Origin: Beroe forskalii
Taxonomy: Eukaryota; Ctenophora; Nuda; Beroida; Beroidae
DNA: 64,000 nt
Direction: 5' to 3'
NCBI GenBank assembly: GCA_011033025.1
Contig: WFMF01000014.1
Coordinates: 1-64,000, forward strand
Shown here piece after piece: positions 11,501 through 20,440 of the stretch. A program made the position numbers and the translations under genes. The notes under the pieces were generated by a model. It searched no databases. It worked only from the letters and a program-made list of their open reading frames with translations, and had not been told where the DNA came from. Position 1 is the first letter of the stretch. Each line of letters starts with the position of its first letter.

Positions 11501-12344
11501 ATTACCTGGGGAGACAGGACCTTTATTTCCTAAACTATCTGGGGAGACAGGGCTTTTATTTCCTAAACTAACGGGGGAGACAGGGCCTTTATTTCCTGGG
11601 GAGACAGAGCCTTTATTACCTGGGGAGACAGGGCCTTTATTTCCTAAACTACCCGGGGAGACAAGGCCTTTATTTCCTGAATTAACTGGGGAGACAGGGC
11701 CTTTATTTCCTATATTAACTGGGGAGACAGGACCTTCATTTCCTGAATTAATTTGGGAGACAGGGCCTTTATTTCCTGGGGAGACAGGGCCTTTATTTCC
11801 AAAACTACATTGAGAGACAGGGCCTTTATTATTATCATTATTATCCTAAACCACACCAACAATGGGTTATTTAAAAACCTCCCAACTTTCTTAGGAGTGC
11901 TCGAATACGTGCAGATAAGGGATCGTTCACATATTACGTAATCACCTAGAGGGGGGAGGGGGTTTCCAAATGATTACGTTACATGTTATTTTAACAAATA
12001 CAACTACTGTATACTTGATTACGGGGGGGAGGGGGGGTTGAAATCGGCCAAAAATTGATTACGTAATATGTGAACGATCCCTAAGAGAGTTATTTAAATC
12101 AACCTCCTCCCTTCTAGATCCTTACCTCAGTATCTTTAAGGGGTCTGGACAGGACATCAGCTATTCTCTTGTCGAATGGCTGCCCCACCCCCTCGAATCT
12201 ATTATCTGGAATACTGTGGTCCTCGTAACTATCAGTGTCTTCTGAGCTGAAGGTTCTGAGAGGTGCTTGTGATGCAGGAGTTAAACAGGGCACCTTCGAC
12301 AGAAGACGGTACCTCCGGGAGGACCTGCACACCAAGCGGAACAT
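8502..12344 (-). CDS. MGM101: Mgm101 homologue, mitochondrial Rad52-like recombination protein
   Basis: Four exons, read on the minus strand, give 231 residues: 12344-12126, 10263-10122, 9056-8895 and 8674-8502. Phases fit at every junction and all introns are GT-AG. Residues 1 to about 34 are Arg/Ser-rich with no acidic residue and end in RTFSS, a typical mitochondrial cleavage context. The rest matches the Mgm101 core: [13 protein letters not shown], then [20 protein letters not shown] followed by WALVP, then [12 protein letters not shown], then [17 protein letters not shown] with the paired cysteines known in the yeast protein. In yeast Mgm101 forms rings on single-stranded DNA, anneals strands and maintains mitochondrial DNA. 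The length is close to the 269-residue yeast protein, with a shorter N-terminal region. Introns 1 and 2 are mostly minisatellite, built from the splice-acceptor sequences. The start is the first Met, directly beginning the presequence. Family assignment is strong; its function in this animal is inferred. Confidence 0.93.
9041..9587. repeat. Minisatellite of the Mgm101 intron 2 acceptor, period 29-30 bp
   Basis: About 19 units of GAACTGCTCTGAGGGGGTTA plus GAGGGTGAG run directly into exon 3. On the gene strand each unit reads TAACCCCCTCAG/AGCAGTTCCTC, i.e. pyrimidine tract, AG and the first bases of exon 3. The unit next to the exon is the genuine acceptor (exon starts at 9056). Confidence 0.95.
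10268..11820. repeat. Minisatellite filling Mgm101 intron 1, 24-bp unit with higher-order pattern
   Basis: Roughly 58 units of GGGGAGACAGGGCCTTTATT plus ACCT (or TCCT). On the gene strand each unit reads TCTCCCCAG/G(T or A)AATAAAGG. Every so often an extra phrase (CTAAACTATC or CTGATTTAAC) is added, and a block of about 243 bp repeats as a whole, for example from 10720 and from 10963. The unit nearest exon 2 forms the real acceptor. Open frames reading KALSPQ repeats are a by-product of the 24-bp period. Confidence 0.95.
11918..12082. mobile_element. 165-bp MITE, ISL2EU-like ends
   Basis: The ends AGGGATCGTTCACATATTAC and its complement enclose a G-rich middle with no frame. TIRs of about 28 bases continue into GTAATCA on each side. 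It lies in intron 1 of Mgm101. The AGGG(N)CGTTCA...TACGTAA type of end is known from ISL2EU elements; that assignment is from memory. Confidence 0.7.
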
Positions 12345-12374
12345 TCCTTCCTCAGTTAGTTAGGTTGGGGTAGT

Positions 12375-12476
12375 CATGATAACGTAATAATCTCCTCAAG
12401 AGGGAGGGGGGGGCAAGGGAGGGAGGGGGTTGGAAATGGCCAAAAAGTGACTACGTAAAATGTGAACGATCCCTTA
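12375..12476. mobile_element. Degenerate second copy of the ISL2EU-like MITE
   Basis: The right end GTGACTACGTAAAATGTGAA CGATCCCT and the G-rich middle match the element at 11918-12082; the left end has decayed to GATAACGTAATAATC. It lies about 30 bases upstream of the Mgm101 start codon and could be in its 5' leader or promoter. Confidence 0.6.
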
Positions 12477-13439
12477 GCGTAAAACGGTAAAACGCCAATT
12501 CGTCGACAATGCTGTCCAATTTGACCCAACAAACTTCGCATTTGAGTACTAGAGACGTGACCATTAAATTGAGCATATTTCAAGTTAATGAACTATTTTG
12601 AAGAATTTGAAGGAATTAGAATTTTTAGGCTGAGTTCCTAAAAGAAAATAGTATGCACTGAAAGGAAATTTAAGTGGTGATCCTAGAAGGGATACACTCA
12701 ACGTCAATAAAACCAGATGAAAATCTGGCCCAAATTTAGGTATTGAATGTATAGATGGCTTTCAGTTTCTGGAATGAAGAATGGGCTTCCAGAAGGCTTT
12801 TGATCGGGTCCCACTATCATCAAAGCTAAATGTCAAGGTCTTACAACCTCAAGGCAAGGTATCAAAGTAAAACCTCGTCCGATGAAAATTCCAGGAGTAA
12901 TAGATGTAAAAACAGTGAAAAGTGCCGTTCTATAGAATGGCTACTACTACTTAGTAGTAGTAGCCATTTTCCCATATAGCCTGATGCACGATTCCACTTT
13001 AATACAACATATCTTGACCAGTCTCATCTTAAAAGATCAGTCCGATTTTTTCCCAAAAATTGAACATCGATTGTTCACTTCGCATATTTCACAATCCAGT
13101 GATACAAGAAAACACATGTATCTAAGTAGCAATGAAGCTGGCTGCTTCGGACATCAAACTTAGAAAAAAAATCGTTCAAGACAGTTCTGAAGTCTCTGTT
13201 TCTGTGAGGGTTATACTGTCCTGGCATGAGCAGGGCAGGAATGGGCAGCAAAGCATGGGTCTCCTCTTTCATTTATCTTCATTCATCACAATCAATTCAA
13301 TTTGGTTTGGCCACGTGAAGGATGAACTGTTTGCATGCTTTCTGACTTTCTTTGGGATTTCTTGATTCTGTTTTCCAACTTGCTTCTGTTTACCAATTAC
13401 TGATAAAAGCACGAATTAGTGTAAGTTTATGGCCATCAT
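12477..13439. other. Gene-free DNA with a possible LINE scrap
   Basis: No gene seen. At about 12783-12830 the plus strand reads GFQKAFDRVPLSSKL, which resembles the first motif of LINE reverse transcriptases (F-x-KAFDxVPxxxLL). The frame is lost on both sides. GTAGTAGTAG-type simple repeats lie at about 12940-12965. Confidence 0.35.
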
Positions 13440-14330
13440 AGTACTGGGGTTTCAGGAAAAATCTCTGCAAAACAACAATATAATTTGATTTTAGTGGACC
13501 CTCGGCAATGTTGCTGAATGGAAAAGAGCAAATTAAGCCATGTTTTCGAGTCTTTTTGGTCATTTATGGTTCAAAAAGTCCATTATTACCCTAGAAATCT
13601 CAAATCGGGGGTTTTAAGAAGCTTTATATCCCGAAATTGGCCACGATTCAATAATCTGAAAGCAGCATTTTCTTGTTTGATCAAACTGTACTGGCCTGCA
13701 AACTTTCATGGTCACCCTGGAAAGAATCTGAAATTCATACTGGGGCTTGGGGAAATATCTCTGCTTAATTTCATGATAATTTGATTTTTGGACTCTCTCC
13801 AATGGTGCTGAATGTGAAAAAGCAGGTTTTAGTAATATTTTTGGGTCATTTATTGTTCAAAAAGTCCATTTTAGCCCGAAAATTAAGGTTTTTTAATTTA
13901 ATGAAAGCAGCATTTTCTAAGTTTGATCAAACTGTACTGGCATGCAAACTTTCAAGAGTTAACTAGTAAAAAATTCCACAGGGGACCACATGGTCGCCCT
14001 GGATAGAATCAGAAATATTCTGATTCTATCCAGGGAAATATGTGCAAAGCTGCATGATAATTCATTGCAGTTATTGGACAGTTGGAATCTCAGCAATGCT
14101 GGCAGGGGGCAAACACCGGAAATAACCGGGTGGATAAAAATATCCGCAAATGGGGGGTTAGATTTTTCGGATTATACGGGGGTTTGAGGAGGTTTAACTT
14201 AATTCTTTGAAAAAAGTACCATTTTTGTTCGGTATTTTTGGCTCCTTTTTTTTAATAATGGTGCCATTTTGCTGGTCAATTTTCGATAGCAAGTTTGCTC
14301 CCCCCCCCCCAAAAATGTATCAATAAGAGA
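13440..14330. repeat. Tandem repeat of about 290 bp, three decayed units
   Basis: The phrases TACTGGGG(T/C)TT...ATCTCTGC, GATAATTTGATTTTTGGAC, AATG(T/G)TGCTGAATG and GGTCATTTATGGTTCAAAAA recur at about 13440-13735 and 13738-14035, and a third unit begins about 14035 (GCTGCATGATAATTCATTGC). Part of the third unit is also at 16482-16770 through the gene duplication described below. Confidence 0.65.
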
Positions 14331-14334
14331 CCTT

Positions 14335-16480
14335 CTAACCTGGTGGTCTTTTGAAGTTCACTGAAATGTTCTGTTTCTCAATCTCACAATTCTGCAACCT
14401 TTTCACAGCCTCGAAAGCCTCTTCATATGTTGACATGTGAACGTACGCTATTCCTTTCTTGAACGTGGCCCCGTCCTCCTCCAGCGGCAAATAAACGCGA
14501 TTAACAGTCCCACAAGTCGCGAAGAGGTTCCTGATGGTCTTGTGGGTGCTTTTCCAGTCGTCCAGGGGCACGTTTTGGAGGTACAGACACCAACCGTTAC
14601 GAGGCTGATACGAACATCGGTGCTTTTCCGGAACATTCGACATTCCAGGGTCTGAGGTGTTGGCAGTGGGGGCATTCGGTATATCAGTATCTGAAGGATG
14701 GGCAGTAGAAATACTAGACACATAAGCAGGGACATCAGTTACTGACGAATTAAGAGGTGAGACATTGGACACGTTAGTATCGGCAGTGAAGCTTTCAGAC
14801 ATCTTACTTTCAGAGGAATCCTGAGTTGAAATTACCTGAAATATTGTGATTGATATGACGTAATATTTAAGGGGGGGGGGGGCGGGGGGGTGGGGTTCAC
14901 CCCTCACATTTTGGAAAACACGAATTTGAGATATGAGTTGGCCAGGATGGCCAGGGCGTGTACAAACATTTTGACGGTGGTCTTGAGTCCATAGGTCCAA
15001 CATTGCCCATGTGAGGCCTCGGAGCAAAAATGGCGTCCAAAAATCGAAATTTTTTCTGATGGAGATAGAGCTTAGCTTTTGGTTGCATTCGATTCGTCTC
15101 GACGAGCTGATCATTTTAGTGCATTTGTTTGTCAAAATCGGATGAAAAATGGCCAAGTTATGCCTATGCAGCGCGCGCCAAAGTGGCAGTTGGCCTATTT
15201 TGGGCCTTAAGATGGCCATTTGGCCACATTTTGGAGATATGAGCTTCAAACTTATTTTGCCCATCATTTAGGTCAAAATTGATGGGCAAACCAATTTCAA
15301 GTGAATTGGACCTTATTTGGCCATTTAGCCCATAAAACCTTCAAAATCCACTTAATCGCTTATATCTCAGTTAGCGCTTTTGCCCAAATGGACTTTACTC
15401 TTTTTGCTACTCCTCCGCCATTTTTCAATGTTTCTGCATGAAATTTTCAGAATCGCTTTGAAACTTAATTTCGCACTTATGTTATTGACCAAAATTTTGA
15501 GTTAGGCCTCCAAAAAATTTGTATGCCCATGAGAGCCAAAATCCCCGGGGAAAAAAGTGCGAAATTAAGTTTCAAAGCGATTCTGAAAATTTCATGCAGA
15601 AACATTGAAAAATGGCGGAGGAGTAGCGAAATGAGTAAAGTCCATTTGGGCAAAAGCGCTAACTGAGATATAAGCGATTGAGTGGATTTTTGAAGGTTTT
15701 TATGGGCTAAAATGGCCAAATAAGGTCCAATTCACTTGAAAATTGGTTTGCCCATCAATTTTGACCTAAATGATGGGCAAAACAAGTTTGAAGCTCATAT
15801 CTCCAAAAATGTGGCCAAAATGGCCATCTTAAGGCCCAAAATAGGCCAACTGCCACTTTGGCGCGCGCGCTTCGCATAGGCATAACTTGGCCATTTTTCA
15901 TCCGATTTTGACAAACAAATGCACTAAAATGATCAGCTCGTCGAGACGAATCGAATGCAACCAAAAGCTAAGCTTTATCTCCATCAGGAAAAAATTTCGA
16001 TTTTTGGATGCCATTTTTGCTCCGAGGCCTCACATGGGCAATGTTGGACCTATGGACTCAAGACCACCGTCAAAATGTTTGTACACGCCCTGGCCATCCT
16101 GGCCAACTCATATCTCAAATTCGTGTTTTCCAAAATGTGAAGGGTGAACCCCCCTTAATAGTTCTTGGTATAAGAAGTATTAGAGTGATGATTTGAAAAT
16201 CTAAATTTTTCGATTTTTCTTTTGTCATTGCATTAGTTCACCTAGCACTGTGACTGCGTGACAGTTGCTATTAAATCTCAAAAACGTAAAAATATATAAA
16301 ACCCTTGAGATATGGTCAATTAGTCACTATTTCAATCAATTAATTAAGGGTGATTTAAATACTATAACAGGTACGCATTAATTGCGATCCCAAATGAGGT
16401 GTACCTGCTTCATCTCTCCAAGCTCTGGATCTGGTAGCCTCCCCTCATCTATATTCCCAAGCTCTGGCACCCTCCCATCA
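14335..16480 (-). pseudogene. Partial tandem copy of the mitochondrial RRM gene (or alternative last exon)
   Basis: Positions 14038-16481 are a tandem copy of 16482-17634. It carries a second RRM exon at 14835-14335, the same 167-codon length as the exon at 17274-16774 and open to the same stop, but only the last part of the first exon (16480-16408), with no start codon or presequence. Residue changes between the copies (for example RNG for PQG before WCLYL, K for N after DDW) are few and keep the RRM motifs, so the exon could still be used as an alternative 3' exon of the upstream gene. The donor of the partial first exon reads CAG/GTACACC instead of CAG/GTAATT. A foldback element sits in its intron. 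Without a promoter-proximal exon of its own it is probably dead as a separate gene. Confidence 0.7.
14871..16154. mobile_element. Foldback (long inverted repeat) element flanked by TTAA
   Basis: Two arms of about 600 bases are near-perfect complements, from GGGGGG...GGGTTCACCC at the left to GGGTGAACCCCCC at the right, meeting near 15510-15560. TTAA lies on both sides (14867-14870, 16155-16158). The paralogous intron at about 17299-17306 lacks the insert and reads TAATATCTAATAG, one base different from the expected empty TTAA site. No transposase; probably moved by a TTAA-specific enzyme (piggyBac- or Kolobok-like). Confidence 0.85.
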
Positions 16481-16773
16481 GATATGTGCAAAGCTGCATG
16501 ATAATTCATTGCAGTTATTGGAAAGTTGGAATCTCAGCAATGCTGGCAGGGGGCAAACACCGATAATAACCGGGTGGATATAAATATCCGCAAATGGGGG
16601 GTTAAATTTTTCGGATTATACGGGGGTTTGAGGAGTTTTAACTTAATTCTTTGAAAAAAGTACCATCTTTGTCTGGTATTTTTGGCCCCTCTTTTCAATA
16701 ATGGTGCCATTTTGCTGGTCAATTTTCGATAACAAGTTTGCTCCCCCCAAAGAATGTATCAATAAGAGACCTT

Positions 16774-17784
16774 CTAACCTGGGGGTCTTTTGAAGTCCAC
16801 TGTAATTTTCTGTTTCTCAATCTCACAATTCTGCATCTTTTTCACAGCCTCAGAAGCCTCTTCATATGTTGACATGTGAACGTACGCTATTCCTCTTTGG
16901 AACGTGGCCCCATCCTCCTCCAGCGGCAAATAAACCCGATTAACAGTCCCACAAGTCGCGAAGAGGTTCCTGATGGTCTTGTGGGTGCTATTCCAGTCGT
17001 CCAGGGGCACGTTTTGGAGGTACAGACACCAACCTTGCGGAGGCTGATACGAACATCGGTGCTTTTCCGGAACATTCGACATTCCAGGGTCTGAGGTGTT
17101 GGCAGTGGGGGCGTTCGGTATATCAGTATCTGGAGGATGGGCAGTAGAAATACTAGACACATCAGCAGGGACATCAGTTACTGACGAATTAAGAGGTGAG
17201 ACATTGGACACGTTAGTATCGGCAGTGAAGCTTTCAGACATCTTACTTTCAGAGGAAGCCTGAGTTGAAATTACCTGAAATAATGTGGTTGATATGTAAT
17301 ATCTAATAGTTCTTGGTCTTTGAAGTATGAGAGTGATGATTTGAAAATCTAAACTTTTCGATTTTTCTTTTGTCATTGCAATAGTTCACCTAGCACTGTG
17401 ACTGCGTGACAGTTGCAATTAAATCTCAAAAACGGAAAAATATATAAAACCCTTGAGATATGGTCAATTAGTCACTATTTCAATCAATTTATTAAGGGTG
17501 ATTTAAATACTATAATAGGTACGCAATAATAGCGATCCCAAATGAGTTGAAATTACCTGCTTCATCTCTCCAAGCTCTGGATCTGGTAGCCTCCCCTCAT
17601 CTATATTCCCAAGCTCTGGTACCCTCCCATCAGAGCTAAACACCCGCCTACATTCAGCGAATCTCTGCCCACTTTGGATAGCCGCAATGTGGGAGGGTTG
17701 GAGTGTCCTTAGCACAGGGCTGCAGCCATGGTGGCGCTTTAACAGACAGATTCTTCTAGAATCCCGAACAAACTGCCGTAACAT
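16774..17784 (-). CDS. RRM protein with mitochondrial presequence
   Basis: Exon 1 is 17784-17557 (76 codons) and exon 2 is 17274-16774; the product has 242 residues. The N-terminus (MLRQFVRDSRRICLLKRHHG) is basic and followed at about residue 50 by RRVFSS, a common mitochondrial processing context. Residues about 80-150 are Ser/Thr/Pro-rich and disordered. Residues 157-240 form one RRM with RNP2 LYLQNV and RNP1 RGIAYVHM, ending at KRPPG and a stop. The block HRCSYQPPQGWCLYLQNVP parallels HKSSYDPEKGWCVFVYNLP before RRM3 of the ELAV-like gene 0.7 kb away, so the domain was probably copied from it. The intron is 282 bases, and both splice sites lie in the same 17-base repeat CAGGTAATTTCAACTCA. 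It likely binds RNA in mitochondria; no named orthologue is recognised. The frame could instead begin at the internal Met of exon 2, giving a cytosolic form. Confidence 0.75.
17543..17559 (-). repeat. 17-bp direct repeat on the donor site of the mitochondrial RRM gene
   Basis: On the gene strand CAG/GTAATTTCAACTCA spans the end of exon 1. The same 17 bases at 17261-17277 span the start of exon 2, with the slash at the same place. Confidence 0.95.
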
Positions 17785-18465
17785 TTGCTAATGTCCCATG
17801 CACTCAAACCACCATAACCTAGATAGTATTGAGTGATTTAAGTCTAATGAAATTGGTCTCAAAATAGTAACTACACTTAACTATAAACTCATAAAGCTAT
17901 AAAGTGTCCCAACAACGAATTATCAGTTAAATCAGTTGTTTATAGAAATTATTATGTGGATCAACTGAAGAAGCATTAGGTACTTCTCGGGACGCAGTGA
18001 CGTGGGGTAATCTATTATGGATATTTTTGGAAAAATTGCTGGAGAAAACAGTGGTTGATTTCCACGATAATCTTCGGCAGGATTCCACGATCCACGCCGT
18101 GAATATGTTTACCGAGTATTTCAATTCGGATTCCCGTCAGCAGTCAAATTAAAGGCTGAAACTTAAAACGAATCATTTTAAGAATATTCAAAACATTCAA
18201 CGTCGGGCATTATCGGGGTCGCACCATGTAAGGTTCATTCTACGCTTGCAAGTCTCCGATAGTGAGATTAAAACATTTTACACTTTTAGTCAAGCGGAAT
18301 ATTCAAAGGCATTCCAGTGAGATAACTACAAGATAAATTCTTGCTCGACTACCTCATTCCATTTCATTAAATAAATCAAATAGCACAACATGCGTCTGGG
18401 AATCAGTTCTCCATGTAAGGAATTCAGCAGACTATAGATTAGTGAACAGACCAACACACGTCACT
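17785..18465. other. Intergenic, between RRM gene and ELAV-like gene
   Basis: About 680 bases with no coding signal. It must hold the promoter of the mitochondrial RRM gene and the 3' untranslated region of the ELAV-like gene. No clear motif stands out. Confidence 0.5.
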
Positions 18466-19539
18466 TTACTTCTTTGCGTTCTTGAACCTGACCTGCAGGG
18501 TTTTGCCCTTGTAAGGAGTGCCGTCCAGCACTTCAATAGACCTGAAAGCGTCCTCGTAGTTGAGCATGTGCACGAAGCCGAATCCCTTGCAGGAGTTGTC
18601 CTGGAAAGTGACTGGTTTCACAGAGTTGATGGCCCCGAACTTGCAGAACAGGGTGTAGAGGGTCTCGTTGTTAGCAGTCGGGGGCAGGTTGTACACGAAC
18701 ACACACCAACCCTTCTCTGGGTCGTATGAGGACTTGTGGTTCTCCTGTACGAAGCTCATGTCCACTTCCCCATACTCCTTCCCCCACGCCTCCTCCTTCA
18801 CTGCTTTGTGCTGTGGTGCCATGCCTGGCACCTGTCCTGGCACCTGGCCTGGTGCCACTCTACCCCTGGCTGGGCGGGCTGCACCCCTAGTGCTCGGCAC
18901 GGCGTGATGTTCTGGAGGTCTGGAGCCAGCAGGCCGCATGGCGTATGCAGGGTAAGGTCTGCCAGCAGAGCGCGATGTCTTCTTGCTCATGAGTTCAGGT
19001 GTTGCCCTGACTACTGGAGGATCTGCGAACCTGACTACTAGCTCCTGCCCATCCAACTCCACACCATGGAGAGCCAGGATGGCGTCCTCGGCCTCACTCT
19101 TCAAGTCATACCTCACATACCCCTTGCCCTTGCTCTGTCCCTCCGGGCCCCGACACACTCTGTACGTGATTATCTGCCCGTACACGCTGAAGTGGTCGTG
19201 TAGGTCGCTGTCCTGGAAGTGTGTGGGCAGGTTCTCTATCAGCAAGTTAGTCTCCCGCGTCTCCTCCCCTGCTGGCCGTGACAGGGAAACCCGCAGTGTC
19301 TTGTTCCCCATCTTGTACCCTGTGAACTGCCTCATTGCCTTGTCTGCTGCGGTACGGTCCACGTACTTTATGAAAGCAAAGCCTCGGCTAATCTGAGACT
19401 TCCCGTCCCTAATTATCTTCACAGATTCGAGCATACCGCATTGGGAGAACATGGAACTCAGTTCGTCTTCGTCAACAGTTTGGGGCAAGTAGTTGATGAT
19501 GAGGTTTGTGCCATCGTTGTTTGACCGATTGAGCGCCAT
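18466..19539 (-). CDS. ELAV/Hu-like three-RRM RNA-binding protein, single exon
   Basis: An uninterrupted 357-residue frame with the ELAV layout: RRM1 about 11-88 (RNP2 LIINYL 13-18, RNP1 RGFAFIKY 52-59), RRM2 about 97-173 (RNP2 LLIENL, RNP1 KGKGYVRY), a Pro/Arg/Gly-rich hinge about 175-275, and RRM3 about 277-355 (RNP2 VFVYNL, RNP1 KGFGFVHM). The opening TNLIINYLPQTVDEDEL is typical of ELAV proteins, which bind AU/U-rich RNA and control stability and splicing. There is no intron, unlike most animal ELAV genes and unlike its neighbours, which suggests a retrocopy or intron loss; the frame is intact and the hinge is divergent. The start is the first Met, ten residues before RRM1. It could also be Sex-lethal- or CELF-like, but the RRM spacing and the GWC motif of RRM3 favour ELAV. 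Confidence 0.9.
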   Translation of the reverse strand: MALNRSNNDGTNLIINYLPQTVDEDELSSMFSQCGMLESVKIIRDGKSQISRGFAFIKYVDRTAADKAMRQFTGYKMGNKTLRVSLSRPAGEETRETNLLIENLPTHFQDSDLHDHFSVYGQIITYRVCRGPEGQSKGKGYVRYDLKSEAEDAILALHGVELDGQELVVRFADPPVVRATPELMSKKTSRSAGRPYPAYAMRPAGSRPPEHHAVPSTRGAARPARGRVAPGQVPGQVPGMAPQHKAVKEEAWGKEYGEVDMSFVQENHKSSYDPEKGWCVFVYNLPPTANNETLYTLFCKFGAINSVKPVTFQDNSCKGFGFVHMLNYEDAFRSIEVLDGTPYKGKTLQVRFKNAKK

Positions 19540-20440
19540 TGTGCTGCCTTCGAAAAGTGAAAAACTGTTAAAGTGAAAAATAACTTGGGGAAAAATTTTG
19601 CGGTAAAATGAAAACGTTAATAAAACAAAAAAAGGTTGGAAACTGCTTTAAAATGGCTCAGGAGTCTTAGAATTATCAGCAAATTTTCATCAAACTGATT
19701 GATATGTACTCTTGTTTTGTAATAAAGCCCAAATACAAAGGTTTGAGACTTCTCAATACCTGTCGCAATGGGAATATGGAGGCAATGAAACGTACAAACT
19801 TTCATAATCATCAAAAAATTAACGATTTAAAGATATGTTCGAAAATTGTCAAAAATCTATTCTAGCTGTTATGTGCTGTGTCCTCTACTTTCCTCAAAGA
19901 TGTGGCATGACTAACACTAAAAACGAAAAACCGCCAGAAAACTCCATCCCACTTAACTTCAGGGGGTCGCCTATCCACCAAATAGCACACATTTCCTCAA
20001 CTGGTGCAGAATCTTTGGATTCTATATTTGCAGAAGAAAATAACAATCGCTTTCGTAAACGATTATTATTGATACGATCATATGATGATTAAAAAGTATG
20101 AGCGATGAAATAAGTCTCTCCTAAAATCTACGCGCATTTCATAGTGACAGTACGTGAAAAAAAAGCAAAGTGGGATGACAAATAGCACGGATGACGTTCG
20201 GCGTTCGCGCCTTCCTGTAATCTGAAACATTCTGTGACAATTGGCAATTTCTTACATCCATTCGATCTGATTCGCTATTGACAACAGTTAGTTCATATAT
20301 GTGCGTAGATGAGCTCATTAAAACAGCAAAAGTCCGTGCTCTGCAGGCATAGTATGGAGATTGTCAAGGAAATCACTTGAATACAATGAAGTGTTAGAAA
20401 CACCCAAACACTTACTGAAACAGTCACCTCTCTGCTTACT
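19540..20440. other. Intergenic, upstream of the ELAV-like gene
   Basis: No gene supported. An 85-residue plus-strand open frame at 19835-20092 has no known domain. The stretch holds the promoter side of the ELAV-like gene and the 3' region of RBMX2. Confidence 0.5.

Noticed and set aside
9041-11820. CRISPR-like arrays
   Set aside because: The repeats are contiguous with no unique spacers and the DNA is eukaryotic.
10101-11941. Open frames with repeated KALSPQ or GDRAFIS peptides, on both strands
   Set aside because: They are by-products of a 24-base minisatellite within an intron; 24 is a multiple of three, so frames stay open without selection.
12783-12830. LINE reverse-transcriptase motif as a mapped element
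   Set aside because: Only about 15 residues match; kept as a note, not as an element with ends.
14335-15267. A 310-codon minus-strand frame taken as one gene
   Set aside because: Its N-terminal half is the foldback element and intron read through by chance; only 14335-14835 matches the paralogous RRM exon.
18442-19396. Plus-strand frames over the ELAV-like gene
   Set aside because: Shadows of the GC-richer coding exon on the other strand.
19835-20092. 85-residue plus-strand frame between ELAV-like gene and RBMX2
   Set aside because: No family resemblance, opposite strand to all neighbours, no splice context.
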